The notes beneath the pieces are model-generated. The model was given only the letters and a program-made list of their open reading frames with translations. It did no database searches and was not told the DNA's origin. Both the position numbers and the translations under genes were made by a program. A stretch of DNA of 64,000 nt from Ruminococcaceae bacterium AM07-15 (GTDB lineage: Bacteria > Bacillota > Clostridia > Oscillospirales > Butyricicoccaceae). Of the stretch, positions 8,416 to 17,976 are shown one piece after another. The stretch lies in assembly GCA_003477405.1 (NCBI GenBank), contig QUDE01000001.1, positions 1 through 64,000 of the forward strand, given 5' to 3'. The number at the start of each line of letters is the position of its first letter. Positions within the stretch are counted from its first letter, which is position 1.

Positions 8416-8435
8416 GAACAAGTAAAGGAAACCAA

Positions 8436-8464
8436 AGCCCTGGGATTTCTCCCAGGGCTTTTTC
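8436..8464 (+). terminator. secG terminator
   Basis: AGCCCTGGGA / TCCCAGGGCT hairpin with a short loop (8436-8459) followed by a T-rich run. Confidence 0.85.
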
Positions 8465-8557
8465 ATTTTTTCCTCTTTCCGGCCGAAAGGCTCTGTGCTA
8501 TACTGAGAAAAATTTGATTTGTATTTATGGAATTTGGTATGGCAAGGAGGGTATTTT

Positions 8558-8941
8558 ATGAAAAGCATCAAGCCCGGACGGGGCCCTTCCATGATGGGAG
8601 GCCTGGGCAGCATTTTCGCCGGGGTGTTCGGCGTCATCTGGACCATGGCGGCTGTGCAGATGGGAGCCGGGATTTTTGCCTTGTTCGGCGTGGTTTTCAT
8701 TTTGTTTGCCGTTTTGCAGGCCGTCTATCAATTTAAAAATGCCACGGGGGAAAATCGGTATTCGGTGTTTGACATCACCGAGGACGGCGAGGAGCCCGAC
8801 CCGCTGGAAAAGAGGATGGCCCCTCCCTCCTCCCCTGCGGAGGAGAACAAAGAGCCGGGAGGAGGCTTCTGTCCCTATTGCGGGGCCCCGGCGGAAAAGG
8901 ACTATGACTTCTGCCGCCGCTGCGGCAAAAAGCTGCCTTAA
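8558..8941 (+). CDS. Small membrane protein with C-terminal zinc ribbon
   Basis: A 127-residue protein. Two closely spaced membrane helices cover about residues 13-55 (GGLGSIFAGVFGVIWTMAAVQ, then GIFALFGVVFILFAVL). An acidic, Pro-rich linker follows, then a C-terminal zinc ribbon FCPYCG...FCRRCGKKLP with two CxxC pairs. Such zinc-ribbon membrane proteins are common in Clostridia and mostly uncharacterised. The start at 8558 has AAGGAGGG 7 nt upstream. Monocistronic, bounded by hairpins. Confidence 0.75.
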   Translation: MKSIKPGRGPSMMGGLGSIFAGVFGVIWTMAAVQMGAGIFALFGVVFILFAVLQAVYQFKNATGENRYSVFDITEDGEEPDPLEKRMAPPSSPAEENKEPGGGFCPYCGAPAEKDYDFCRRCGKKLP

Positions 8942-8950
8942 TATGCAAAC

Positions 8951-8990
8951 AAAGAGCGCCCTTGCGATAAAAGGGCGCTCTTTGCTTTTG
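8951..8990 (+). terminator. Terminator after the zinc-ribbon protein gene
   Basis: 13-bp arms AAAGAGCGCCCTT (8951-8963) and AAGGGCGCTCTTT (8971-8983), then a TTTGCTTTT tail. Confidence 0.85.
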
Positions 8991-9008
8991 GGCAAAAATG
9001 GTGGGCGC

Positions 9009-9037
9009 TTGCGGAAACTGCGATTTTATGGTATTCT
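9009..9037 (+). promoter_or_regulatory. Predicted promoter of MATE transporter gene 1
   Basis: TTGCGG (9009-9014), 17 bp, TATTCT (9032-9037), about 64 bp upstream of the start. Confidence 0.45.
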
Positions 9038-9101
9038 TTTCATTGCAGCAGTTTCGGCTCTAAACTGTTTGCCGGCGAAAATCATGGAAGGAAGTGATCC
9101 C

Positions 9102-10478
9102 ATGGCCAAAGGCCTTGCCCGATTTATGGGCGCCCAGGATATGACGGTGGGCAGCCCGGTGAAAAAACTCATCCAGTTTTCCATCCCCCTGCTCATTGGA
9201 AATCTGGCCCAGCAGCTTTATAACACGGTGGACTCCATTGTGGTAGGTCGTTATGTGGGCGACAATGCCCTGGCGGCCGTGGGAGCCAGCGGCCCCATGA
9301 TCAATCTGCTTCTGGTTCTTTTTGTGGGTATTTCCACCGGCGCCAATGTGATGGTGGCCCAGTATTTTGGGGCCAAGCGCCGTTCGGAATTGTCCGATAC
9401 AGTGGGAACGGTCATTACCCTCACTCTGCTGGCCTCTATTATCATCATGATTGTCGGCCCGCTTTTGGTGCCGCCTTTTTTGCGCATGGTGGATACGCCG
9501 GTGGAAATTTTTGATATGACATCTTCCTATCTCACCATCTATTTCCTGGGCATCGCCGGTATGGCCTATTATAATATCATCGCCGGTGTGCTGCGAGGCA
9601 TGGGAGATTCGGTGATGCCGCTGATCTTTTTGATGGCGGCCTGTTTGACCAATATCGTTCTGGACCTTCTCTTTGTGGCCCAGTTTGGCTGGGGCGTAGC
9701 CGGTGTGGCCATTGCCACCATCATCGCCCAGTTCCTGTCGGCCTCCCTCTGTCTGTTCCGTCTGTTCCGGATGAAGGATACCCTGGATATCAACCTCCAC
9801 ACTTTGAAGCCTCACCTCCTTCTGGCCAAGGAGCTTTTGATTCTGGGCCTGCCCTCCGGTTTATCCCAGGCCATCTTCTCCATGTCGGCCATTGTGGTGC
9901 AGTCGCTCACCAACAGCTTCGGCGCTTTGGTGGTGGCGGTGAATACCGTAGTTATGCGTGTGGACGGCTTTGCCATGATGCCTAACTTCACCTTTGGCAA
10001 TGCCATGACCACCTATACCGGCCAGAATATGGGCGCTGGACGCACCGACCGGGTGGAAGAAGGCATCCGGGATGGCCTGCGTCTGGGACTGGTGGTCATC
10101 GCCGTGCTGGTGGCGGCCATTGTGATCTTTGGCTCCTCTCTCATCCGGTTGTTCACCGATACGCCGGAAGTGGTGGAGATGGGCCGGAATATGCTGCGGG
10201 TGCTGGCTCTGGGTTATATTGCTATGGCCATTACCCAGACGCTGTCCGGCGTCATGCGGGGTGCGGGTGACACCATGAGCCCCATGTGGATCTCTCTCAT
10301 CACCACAGTGGTCATCCGGGTGCCGCTGGCCTATGGCCTGGCTGCCGTGATGCACTCCCCCTATTGCCTGTTTATCAGTTTGCTGATTTCCTGGTGTATG
10401 GGCGCCATGCTGTCGGTAATCGCCTACCGTCGGGGCAAATGGCGGAAAAAAGCCATTGTGAAAAAAGAAGAAGCGTAA
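9102..10478 (+). CDS. MATE family efflux transporter
   Basis: A 458-residue, twelve-helix integral membrane protein of the MATE (NorM/MepA-like) family. It exports drugs or metabolites using a Na+ or H+ gradient. Both MATE halves show the family signature: PLLIGNLAQQLYNTVDSIVVGR in the N-half (first helix with the conserved P and N) and PSGLSQAIFSMSAIVVQS in the C-half. A GAGD turn (GVMRGAGDT) near residue 395 is typical. The ATG at 9102 has GGAAGG upstream; an alternative ATG at 9084 lacks a site. It shares a bidirectional terminator with the convergent ABC transporter. Substrate not predictable. Confidence 0.92.
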   Translation: MAKGLARFMGAQDMTVGSPVKKLIQFSIPLLIGNLAQQLYNTVDSIVVGRYVGDNALAAVGASGPMINLLLVLFVGISTGANVMVAQYFGAKRRSELSDTVGTVITLTLLASIIIMIVGPLLVPPFLRMVDTPVEIFDMTSSYLTIYFLGIAGMAYYNIIAGVLRGMGDSVMPLIFLMAACLTNIVLDLLFVAQFGWGVAGVAIATIIAQFLSASLCLFRLFRMKDTLDINLHTLKPHLLLAKELLILGLPSGLSQAIFSMSAIVVQSLTNSFGALVVAVNTVVMRVDGFAMMPNFTFGNAMTTYTGQNMGAGRTDRVEEGIRDGLRLGLVVIAVLVAAIVIFGSSLIRLFTDTPEVVEMGRNMLRVLALGYIAMAITQTLSGVMRGAGDTMSPMWISLITTVVIRVPLAYGLAAVMHSPYCLFISLLISWCMGAMLSVIAYRRGKWRKKAIVKKEEA

Positions 10479-10482
10479 AAAA

Positions 10483-10516
10483 AGCTGTCCGGAAATTTTT
10501 CCGGACAGCTTTTTTG
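10483..10516. terminator. Bidirectional terminator between MATE and ABC exporter genes
   Basis: AAGCTGTCCGG / CCGGACAGCTT arms around an 8-nt loop, with A-tract on the left and T-tract on the right, between convergent genes. Confidence 0.9.
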
Positions 10517-10527
10517 TATGGGAGGAA

Positions 10528-12420
10528 TCAGGATAATTCGAATTTGCCGGTATAGAGCTGATAGTATTGGCCTTTTTGCTCCATCAGCTCTTCGTGGGTG
10601 CCCCGCTCGATGATGTTGCCGTTTTCCAGTACCATGATGGCGTTGGAATTGTGGACGGTGGACAGACGGTGGGCAATGACAAATACCGTGCGGCCCGACA
10701 TCAGATTGTCCATGCCTTCCTGCACGATACGCTCGGTGCGGGTGTCGATGGAGGAAGTGGCTTCGTCCAGAATGAGCACCGGCGGGTCGGCCACCGCCAC
10801 CCGGGCAATGGCCAGAAGCTGACGCTGGCCCTGGGACAGGCTGCCGCCGTCGGCGGTGAGCATGGTGGCATAGCCCTGGGGCAGCTGCTCGATGAAGGTG
10901 TCGGCGTTGGCCAGGCGTGCGGCCTGGATCACATCCTCGTCGGTGGCGTCCAGCCGGCCATAGCGGATGTTGTCCATAACGGTGCCGGTGAACAAATGGG
11001 TATCCTGCAAAACGATGCCCAGGGACCGGCGAAGGGATTCTTTGTGGATACGGCTGACCGGGATACCGTCATAGAGGATCTCGCCCCGGTCGATGTCATA
11101 GAATCGGTTGATCAGATTGGTGATGGTGGTTTTGCCTGCGCCGGTGGCGCCTACAAAGGCGATTTTCTGGCCCGGTTTGGCATAGAGGCTGATGTTGTGA
11201 AGCACGGTTTTCTCCGGTACATAGCCGAAGGTCACATCTTTCATGCGCACATCGCCTCGCAGAGGTGTGAGGGTGCCGTCGGGGCTCTTCCAGGCCCACA
11301 GCTCGGTGCGGTCCTGGGTCTCCTGAAGCTTGCCGTTTTTGTCCAAAAGCACATTGACCAGGGTCACATCTCCCTCGTCCTCTTCGGGCTCTTCGTCTAG
11401 CAAGGTGAAGATCCGCTGGGCGCCGGCCAGGGCCATGATGATGGCATTGATCTGCTGGGAGATCTGGGAGATGGGCTGGTTGAAGCTGCGGTTGAACTGG
11501 AGGAAGGAGGCAAGGCCGCCCAGAGTGAAGCCGCCCACACCGCCGATGGCCAGAAGGGCGCCCACAATGGAGGTGAGCACATAGCTCAGGTTGCCCATGT
11601 TGCCCATGATGGGCATGAGGATGTTGGCAAAGCCGTTGGCGTTGTCGGCGCTGTGGAACAGCTCATCGTTGAGCGCATTGAACCGGTCCACATTCTCTTT
11701 TTCATGGCAGAAAACCTTGATGACCTTCTGCCCTTCCATCATCTCTTCGATGTAGCCGTTGACGGTGCCCAGGTTTTTCTGCTGGGCCACAAAATAACGG
11801 GACGAGCGGTTGGTGATCTGCCGGGTGACCAGCAGCATCAGCCCCACCATGAACAAAGACAGACAGGTGAGGGGGATGTTCAGGGAGATCATGGAGAGCA
11901 GAACGCCCAGAATGGTCACCGCCGAGGACACCAGCTGAGGCATGCTCTGGCTGATCATCTGACGGAGGGTGTCGATGTCGTTGGTGTAGATGCTCATGAT
12001 ATCCCCGTGAGGGTGGGTGTCAAAATAACGGATGGGCAGGGTCTCCATGTGGCGGAACAGATCACAGCGCAGGCTGCGCAGGGTGCCCTGGGTCACATAC
12101 ACCATGATCTGGTTGTAGGCCAGGGTGGACAGAGCGCCCGCCAGGAAGATCAGGCCCATGCGCACAAGCTGCCGGAGCAGCGGGGTGAAATCGGGAGAGC
12201 TTTGGGTGAGGAACGGAGCAATATAGTCGTCGATCAATGTCTTGATGAACAGGTTGCCCATGACCATGGCGGCAGTGCCGCACAAAATGAGCACAAACAC
12301 CAGAAGACATTGGAATTTATAACGCTTGAGCAAATAGGCGAACAGGCGGCGCAGCACCTTCCAGGGATGGGCCACGGCCGGTCCTTTCTGCATCATGGGG
12401 CCTTTGGGCATGGGGCTCAT
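10528..12420 (-). CDS. ABC exporter half-transporter, catalytic-site subunit (LmrCD/YheHI type)
   Basis: A 630-residue ABC half-transporter: membrane domain with six helices (about 35-350) and an NBD. The NBD shows Walker A GATGAGKTT, signature LSQGQRQ and Walker B with catalytic Glu, LILDEATSSID. An insertion of about 50 residues between the two domains (around the EEPEEDEGD segment) is typical of the larger partner in heterodimeric multidrug exporters. Its start overlaps the stop of the upstream ABC gene by 4 bp (ATGA), so the two are translationally coupled. The signature motif has Q in place of the second G (LSQGQ instead of LSGGQ). Substrate unknown; the MarR gene upstream suggests an inducible drug or toxin exporter. 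Confidence 0.9.
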   Translation of the reverse strand: MSPMPKGPMMQKGPAVAHPWKVLRRLFAYLLKRYKFQCLLVFVLILCGTAAMVMGNLFIKTLIDDYIAPFLTQSSPDFTPLLRQLVRMGLIFLAGALSTLAYNQIMVYVTQGTLRSLRCDLFRHMETLPIRYFDTHPHGDIMSIYTNDIDTLRQMISQSMPQLVSSAVTILGVLLSMISLNIPLTCLSLFMVGLMLLVTRQITNRSSRYFVAQQKNLGTVNGYIEEMMEGQKVIKVFCHEKENVDRFNALNDELFHSADNANGFANILMPIMGNMGNLSYVLTSIVGALLAIGGVGGFTLGGLASFLQFNRSFNQPISQISQQINAIIMALAGAQRIFTLLDEEPEEDEGDVTLVNVLLDKNGKLQETQDRTELWAWKSPDGTLTPLRGDVRMKDVTFGYVPEKTVLHNISLYAKPGQKIAFVGATGAGKTTITNLINRFYDIDRGEILYDGIPVSRIHKESLRRSLGIVLQDTHLFTGTVMDNIRYGRLDATDEDVIQAARLANADTFIEQLPQGYATMLTADGGSLSQGQRQLLAIARVAVADPPVLILDEATSSIDTRTERIVQEGMDNLMSGRTVFVIAHRLSTVHNSNAIMVLENGNIIERGTHEELMEQKGQYYQLYTGKFELS

Positions 12421-14144
12421 TCTTCATCCCCTCCTTTCTGCTGGGAAAGATAGATCTCTTTATAGATGGGGCTGGTTTCCAGAAGCTCTTTATGGGTACC
12501 ATAAGCGCAGATGCTTCCGGCGTCCAGCAGCAGGATGTGGTCGCAGTCCTGCACCGAGGAAATACGCTGGGCAATGATGATCTTGGTGGTGCCCGGCAGT
12601 TCCTGGGCCATGGCATCCCTTATCAGCTTGTCGGTGCGGGTATCCACGGCGCTGGTGGAGTCATCCAGGATCATGATCTTGGGGTTTTTCAGAATGGCCC
12701 GGGCCAGGCATAGCCGCTGCTTCTGGCCGCCGGACACATTGGTGCCTCCCTGCTCGATGTAGGTGTCATAGCCCTGAGGCAGTGCCGTGACAAAGTCATG
12801 GGCCTGGGCCAGACGGCAGGCGTGCTCCAGTTCTTCCTGGGTGGCGTCTTTTTTGCCCCACTGCAGATTTTCCCGGATGGTGCCGGAGAAGAGCACATTC
12901 TTTTGCAGCACCATGGCTACTTCATTGCGCAGGGTCTGCAAGTCATAGCGGCGCACATCCACACCGCCTACGGCCACCGAGCCTTCGCTCACATCGTAAA
13001 GCCGGGGGATCAGCTGCACCAGGCTGGATTTGGAAGAGCCGGTGCCGCCGATGATGCCCAGGGTTTCCCCCGGTTCCACCGTCAGATCGATGTCCCGCAG
13101 CACCGGTTTTCCGCCGGAAGAATACCGCAGGGTCACATGGGAAAACTGGATGGAGCCGTCTTTGACAGAGGTCACCGGGTTTTCCGGGTTTTCCAGGTCG
13201 GGCTCCTCGGTGAGCACTTGGGCGATACGGTCAGCCGAGGCCCGGGCCATGGTGATCATAACAAAGACCATGGAGATCATCATCAGGCTGATGAGAATGT
13301 TCATCACATAGGAAAACAGGCTCATCAGCTGACCGGTGGTCAGATCGTTCACCACGATCATCTTGGCGCCCAGCCAGCACAGAAGCAGGATGCAGCCATA
13401 GACGGTCAGCTGCATCACCGGGGCGTTGAGCACCAGCACCCGCTCGGCCCGGACAAACAGCCGGTACACATTCTGGCAGGCCTGTTCAAATTTGCTGATC
13501 TCATGGTCTTCCCGCACATAGGATTTTACCACCCGAATGGCGCCCACATTTTCCTGGACGCTGGCATTGAGGGCGTCGTATTTGCGGAAAACCCGGAGAA
13601 AGACCGGATGGGAGTTTTTGGTGATGAGCACCAGGCAGAAGCCCAGGAAGATGATGGCTGCCACAAAGATCAGAGACAGTCTGGCGTTGATGGAAAAGGC
13701 CATCACCAAGGCGCACAGAAGCATGGTGGGAGCTCTGGTGCACATGCGCAGAATCATCTGAAAGGCATTTTGCACATTGGTTACATCGGTGGTCATACGG
13801 GTGACCAGACCGGCGGTGGAATATTTGTCCAGGTTGGAAAAGGCGAAGCGCTGGATATTTGCAAACATTCCCCGGCGCAGGTTGCGGGCAAAGCCGCTGC
13901 TGGCCTTGGCGGCCAGGCGTCCGGCGCAGGCGCCGAAAAACAGGGAGAGCATCGCCATGAGCACCATCAGCAGACCGGTGCGGTACACATAGGCCATGTT
14001 CCCCTTCTCCACCCCGTTGTCGATGATGGCGGCCATCATCAGAGGGATGAGCACCTCCATCACCACTTCCAACACCACAAAGATGGGTGTGAGGATGGAG
14101 ACCCGTTTGAATTCCCGCAGATGGGAAAGCAGTGTTTTGAGCAT
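12417..14144 (-). CDS. ABC exporter half-transporter, degenerate-site subunit
   Basis: A 575-residue half-transporter: six-helix membrane domain (about 15-310), then an NBD. The Walker A reads GGTGSSKSS, with Ser where Gly is usual before Lys. The signature VSGGQKQRL is intact. Walker B reads MILDDSTSAVD: Asp replaces the catalytic Glu. That Glu-to-Asp change defines the degenerate site of heterodimeric exporters such as TM287/288 and BmrCD, and the partner gene (10528-12420) has the normal Glu. First of the two ABC genes; 4-bp overlap with the partner. A weak hairpin separates it from the marR gene. Confidence 0.9.
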   Translation of the reverse strand: MLKTLLSHLREFKRVSILTPIFVVLEVVMEVLIPLMMAAIIDNGVEKGNMAYVYRTGLLMVLMAMLSLFFGACAGRLAAKASSGFARNLRRGMFANIQRFAFSNLDKYSTAGLVTRMTTDVTNVQNAFQMILRMCTRAPTMLLCALVMAFSINARLSLIFVAAIIFLGFCLVLITKNSHPVFLRVFRKYDALNASVQENVGAIRVVKSYVREDHEISKFEQACQNVYRLFVRAERVLVLNAPVMQLTVYGCILLLCWLGAKMIVVNDLTTGQLMSLFSYVMNILISLMMISMVFVMITMARASADRIAQVLTEEPDLENPENPVTSVKDGSIQFSHVTLRYSSGGKPVLRDIDLTVEPGETLGIIGGTGSSKSSLVQLIPRLYDVSEGSVAVGGVDVRRYDLQTLRNEVAMVLQKNVLFSGTIRENLQWGKKDATQEELEHACRLAQAHDFVTALPQGYDTYIEQGGTNVSGGQKQRLCLARAILKNPKIMILDDSTSAVDTRTDKLIRDAMAQELPGTTKIIIAQRISSVQDCDHILLLDAGSICAYGTHKELLETSPIYKEIYLSQQKGGDEE

Positions 14145-14222
14145 AGGGACCTCCTTGAAATTGAAAAATATAACAAATTGTTATGGAGCTGACAGTAAGC
14201 ATCCTAACTATATGGGCGGGAG

Positions 14223-14245
14223 AAACGCCGCACAAGGCGGCGTAG
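14223..14245 (-). terminator. Weak hairpin between marR and the ABC genes
   Basis: CGCCG / CGGCG arms (about 14226-14242) with only TTTCT after it on the minus strand. Possibly a leaky terminator that lowers exporter expression relative to the regulator. Confidence 0.35.
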
Positions 14246-14247
14246 GT

Positions 14248-14688
14248 TTATTTATGCTCCAGGTGATGGCGAAGCTTGTCGGTGATAACGAAAAACTGCT
14301 CCAGTTCTTCCGGCGTAAGGCAACTGTACAGATCGTTTTCGCTTTGGATGATCCGCTCTTCGATGCACTGATGGATGGCCAGAGCCTTGGGAGTGAGCAC
14401 CAGTTTTTTCAGTCTCCCATCCCGGGCCACCGGGCGGCGTTCCAAAAGCCCCTTTTTCTCCAGAAGCTGCAAAATGCCTGTGGCCGTGGAGCGGCGGATC
14501 TGAAACTCCTCTTCGATATCCCGCTGAAAAACATCCTGATCCTGGTGATGCCCCAAATAGCCCACAATGCGCCCCTGCATACCGGTGAGGGGCTCGATGC
14601 CAATTTCGGACATGGATTGATCCACCTGCCGTTTGAGCAAATTGGAAAGGGACTTGATCCGGGCGCCAATCATGCGTTCCAGCTTCAA
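14248..14688 (-). CDS. MarR family transcriptional regulator
   Basis: A 146-residue winged-helix regulator. The HTH is at about residues 55-82 (QRDIEEEFQIRRSTATGILQLLEKKG), followed by the wing LERRPVARDGRLKKLVLTPKA. Dimerisation helices lie at both ends. Family members are usually repressors released by small phenolic or drug ligands. It is the first gene ahead of the ABC exporter pair, so it most likely controls that pair and itself through the inverted repeats at its own promoter. Confidence 0.9.
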   Translation of the reverse strand: MKLERMIGARIKSLSNLLKRQVDQSMSEIGIEPLTGMQGRIVGYLGHHQDQDVFQRDIEEEFQIRRSTATGILQLLEKKGLLERRPVARDGRLKKLVLTPKALAIHQCIEERIIQSENDLYSCLTPEELEQFFVITDKLRHHLEHK

Positions 14689-14709
14689 TCGTCATCCTTC
14701 TTTCTGAAA

Positions 14710-14759
14710 CTAATTAGGACACTAACTAATAGTATAGCCAAAGCATCCTGTCCCGTCAA
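14710..14759 (-). promoter_or_regulatory. marR-ABC promoter with overlapping inverted-repeat operator
   Basis: On the minus strand TTGACG (14759-14754), 17 bp, TATACT (14736-14731) is a strong sigma-A promoter. Just downstream, around the expected start of transcription (14710-14730), are CTAATTAG and TTAG-N4-CTAA inverted repeats, the size and place expected of a MarR operator. Confidence 0.65.
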
Positions 14760-14910
14760 GAGGGGATGGAAAACTTTTGTCTCAAAAGGCGGCAAAGGCC
14801 TGGGGCCGAAGGAAAAGCCGAGAGGGATTTCTTCCCGTCTTTGCCTGTATAACTGCCCATGGATTCCATACACTATTCCCAGTATCTGAAATAAAAGGAG
14901 AAATTGGCAT

Positions 14911-15444
14911 ATGAAAGCTACCGGTATCGTCCGGCGTATTGACGATCTGGGGCGGGTGGTGATTCCCAAGGAGATCCGGCGCACTTTGCGCATCCGGGAG
15001 GGAGACCCGCTGGAGATCTTTACGGAAAAGGACGGCAGCGTGATTTTTAAAAAATATTCCATGATGGATGACCAGGGAGAATTTGCCCAGCAGATGTGCG
15101 ACGCCATTTTTCGTACCCTGGGGTGCAGCGCCGTGGTCACCGATCGGGATTCGGTGGTGGCCGCGGCGGGTCCTTGCCGCAAAGAGGTGCAGGAAGGCAG
15201 GCTTTCCCCGGAGCTGTGTCAGATGATGGAGGAGCGGCAGGTGTATCGGGCCGGTGCAGGAAAGCCCCTTCCCCTGTGTCAGGGGGAGGCGCCCTTGTTT
15301 GTCACTTCCGCCGCCCCCATTCTGTCGGGCGGGGATCTGCTGGGAGCTGTGGCCTGCCTGGGAGAGAGCAAGACTGCTTCTGACAGCGAAAGCAAGCTCT
15401 GTCAGGCCATGGCCGCCTTTTTGGGCCGGCATATGGAGCACTGA
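14911..15444 (+). CDS. spoVT: AbrB-family stage V sporulation protein T-like regulator
   Basis: A 177-residue protein. Residues 1-50 are an AbrB swapped-hairpin DNA-binding domain (MKATGIVRRIDDLGRVVIP, with EIRRTLRI next). Residues about 55-177 form a GAF-like domain, as in Bacillus SpoVT. SpoVT tunes late forespore gene expression in spore formers. The ATG follows AAAGGAG at 8 nt. It is divergent from marR and ends at its own terminator, facing clpC. Presence supports spore-forming ancestry but does not prove sporulation. Confidence 0.9.
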   Translation: MKATGIVRRIDDLGRVVIPKEIRRTLRIREGDPLEIFTEKDGSVIFKKYSMMDDQGEFAQQMCDAIFRTLGCSAVVTDRDSVVAAAGPCRKEVQEGRLSPELCQMMEERQVYRAGAGKPLPLCQGEAPLFVTSAAPILSGGDLLGAVACLGESKTASDSESKLCQAMAAFLGRHMEH

Positions 15445-15453
15445 AAGAAATGA

Positions 15454-15490
15454 AGCCCCGGCGGGACATTCCGCCGGGGCTTTTGCTTTT
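15454..15490 (+). terminator. spoVT terminator
   Basis: 11-bp arms AGCCCCGGCGG / CCGCCGGGGCT (15454-15481) followed by TTTGCTTTT; also lies just beyond the clpC stop on the other strand. Confidence 0.85.
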
Positions 15491-17954
15491 AGGAAAGGGC
15501 CGGGGCAAAAGCAGGCTCCCGGTCCTCTGCTTTTTCCAACAGTACTTCACCGTCGCGCAGGGTAAAGAGCACATGCTCCCCTTTTTTCACATGGCCTTCC
15601 AGCAGTTCCATGGCGGCCAGGTCCTCGATCTGGGACTGTATGGCCCGCCGCAGCGGCCGTGCGCCATAGTCCGGGTCAAAGCCGCTTTCGGCCAGATGGT
15701 CCAGCAGAGCATCGTCATAGGAGGCCTCCAGACCGGCTGGCCGGAGCCGCTCTACTACTTGATCCATCAGACGGGCGGCAATCTGGCGGATCTCATCCTT
15801 TTGCAACCGGGTAAAGACGATGGTGTCGTCAATGCGGTTGAGAAACTCCGGCCGGAAAGCCTTTTTCAGCTGGGCCAGCAGCTCTTTTTTCATCTGGCGG
15901 TCTTCTTCTTCCCCTTGTGCGCCGCCAAAGCCCAGGGGGCGCTTGTTTTGCAGCTGGCTGGCCCCCACATTGGAGGTCATGATGATAATGGTGTTTTTAA
16001 AGTCCACCCGGCGGCCCTGGGAATCGGTGAGAATGCCGTCGTCCAGCACCTGCAAAAGCAGGTTGAACACATCGGGATGGGCCTTTTCGATCTCGTCAAA
16101 CAGGAGCACGCAGTAGGGTCTGCGCCGCACTTTTTCGGTGAGCTGTCCCGCCTCTTCATAGCCCACATATCCCGGCGGCGAGCCCACCAGCTTGGAAACG
16201 CTGTGGCGCTCCATATATTCGCTCATGTCCAGACGGATCAGGGATTTTTCCTCCCCGAACACCCCCTGGGCCAACGCCTTGGCCAGTTCGGTTTTTCCCA
16301 CGCCGGTGGGGCCCAGGAAGAGAAAACTGCCCACAGGACGGTTGGGGTCTTTCAGTCCTACCCGTCCACGGCGAATGGCTTTGGCCACGGCCCGCACGGC
16401 CTCCTCCTGCCCCACCACCCGGCGGTGCAGTTCTTCTTCCAGATGGGCCAGGCGCACGGCTTCGTCCTCGGTCATCTGGGCCACCGGGATGCCAGTGAGC
16501 AGAGCGGCCACCTGGGCGATGTCCTCCAGACCGATGGCCCCGGAGATCCGGCCCCGGGAAAGAGCCCATTGTTCTTTCTGTTCTTCCAGCTGGGTTTTCT
16601 GCTGCTTTTCTTCATCCCGCAAAGCGGCGGCCCGCTCAAAGTCCTGGGTGCGCACCGCTTCCTCCTTCTCCTTTTCGGTTTGGGCGATGGTATCTTCCAA
16701 AGCCTTGAGGGAAGGCGGCGGGGTCATGTTTTTCAATCTGGCCCGGGAGGCCGCTTCGTCCAACAGATCCAGGGCCTTGTCCGGCAGATACCGGTCGGGG
16801 ATATACCGGGCGCTGATCTCCACCGCCCCCCGGATGGCCTCGTCGGTGATTTTGATTTTGTGATGGGCTTCGTATTTGTCCCGCAGACCCAGCAGGATCT
16901 TCTGGGCATCCTCCTGGGAGGGCTCTTCCACCGTCACCGGCTGGAAGCGGCGCTCCAAAGCGGCATCTTTTTCGATGTGCTTCCGGTATTCCTGGGTGGT
17001 GGTGGCGCCGATCACCTGGAGTTCGCCCCGGGACAGTGCGGGTTTTAAGATATTGGCGGCGTCCACCGCCCCTTCGGCGGCTCCGGCCCCCACAATCATG
17101 TGCAGCTCATCAATAAAGAGAATGATGTTTCCGGCTTTCTTTACTTCCTGGAGAGCATTTTTCAGCCGTTCTTCAAATTCACCCCGGTATTTGGCTCCGG
17201 CCACCATGGCGCTCAGGTCCAGGGTGATCAGTCGCTTGCCGCTGAGGGTCTCGGGCACATCCCCCTGAACGATCTTTTGGGCCAGGCCTTCGGCAATGGC
17301 GGTTTTGCCCACGCCCGGCTCTCCCATCAGGCAGGGGTTGTTCTTCTGCCGCCGGGAGAGGATCTGCATCACCCGCTGGATCTCCTGTTCCCGGCCGATC
17401 ACCGGGTCCAGCTTTCCCTCCCGGGCCCGGGCGGTCAGGTCTATGCCGAACTGCCCCAGGGCCTTGAGGGTGTTTTTCTCTCCGCTTTTCCGCCCTTCTC
17501 CAGGGCTGGCAAGAGGGGATTCTTCTCTCCCTCCCTCTTCCAGCGTCCGGTAGATGGCCCGGGCGTCGGTGCCCAGAGAGCGGAGCAGACCCATGGCGGA
17601 GCTGTCTTTTTCCCGAAGGATGGCCATGAGCATATGCTCGGTGCCGATGTATCCCGCCCCCTGTCCGGCCGCTTCGGCCGCGGCCAGTTCCATGATCTCC
17701 TTGGCGTGGGGGGTCATGCCCATGGGCTGGACGCCGGGTGTCCCCTTGCCGATGGCCTGGACGATGGCAGCGGTGAGGGCATCCCCTGTCACACCATAGG
17801 AAAGGAGTATTTTGGAAGCCACTCCCCGCTTTTCTCCCAAAAGGCCCAGGAGAATGTGCTCCGAACCCACATAGTTGTGGCCCAGAGCGCTGGCCGCCTC
17901 ATAGGAAAGACGCAGGGCGTTTTGGGCTTTTTCGGTCCATCTGTTGTTTGCCAT
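15489..17954 (-). CDS. clpC: ATP-dependent Clp protease ATPase subunit ClpC
   Basis: An 821-residue Hsp100 unfoldase that feeds substrates to ClpP. Two Clp-N repeats cover residues 1-145. AAA+ domain 1 has Walker A GEPGVGKT (211-218) and IDELHM. A middle domain (about 410-460) contains a UVR-like segment. AAA+ domain 2 has Walker A GPTGVGKT (548-555). The C-terminal ClpP-contact region lies in the last 100 residues. The ATG at 17954 has GGAGG upstream; a longer start at 18008 would run back into mcsB. Last gene of the ctsR-mcsA-mcsB-clpC operon. McsB phosphorylates arginines that mark substrates for ClpCP in Bacillus. Confidence 0.96.
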   Translation of the reverse strand: MANNRWTEKAQNALRLSYEAASALGHNYVGSEHILLGLLGEKRGVASKILLSYGVTGDALTAAIVQAIGKGTPGVQPMGMTPHAKEIMELAAAEAAGQGAGYIGTEHMLMAILREKDSSAMGLLRSLGTDARAIYRTLEEGGREESPLASPGEGRKSGEKNTLKALGQFGIDLTARAREGKLDPVIGREQEIQRVMQILSRRQKNNPCLMGEPGVGKTAIAEGLAQKIVQGDVPETLSGKRLITLDLSAMVAGAKYRGEFEERLKNALQEVKKAGNIILFIDELHMIVGAGAAEGAVDAANILKPALSRGELQVIGATTTQEYRKHIEKDAALERRFQPVTVEEPSQEDAQKILLGLRDKYEAHHKIKITDEAIRGAVEISARYIPDRYLPDKALDLLDEAASRARLKNMTPPPSLKALEDTIAQTEKEKEEAVRTQDFERAAALRDEEKQQKTQLEEQKEQWALSRGRISGAIGLEDIAQVAALLTGIPVAQMTEDEAVRLAHLEEELHRRVVGQEEAVRAVAKAIRRGRVGLKDPNRPVGSFLFLGPTGVGKTELAKALAQGVFGEEKSLIRLDMSEYMERHSVSKLVGSPPGYVGYEEAGQLTEKVRRRPYCVLLFDEIEKAHPDVFNLLLQVLDDGILTDSQGRRVDFKNTIIIMTSNVGASQLQNKRPLGFGGAQGEEEDRQMKKELLAQLKKAFRPEFLNRIDDTIVFTRLQKDEIRQIAARLMDQVVERLRPAGLEASYDDALLDHLAESGFDPDYGARPLRRAIQSQIEDLAAMELLEGHVKKGEHVLFTLRDGEVLLEKAEDREPAFAPALS

Positions 17955-17976
17955 GTGAAATGGTGACCTCCTTTGT

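Noticed and set aside
14838..14890. Possible sigma-G promoter (GTATA ... CATACACTA) ahead of spoVT
   Set aside because: The spacing of 15 bp is too short for the sigma-G consensus I know, so I did not annotate it.
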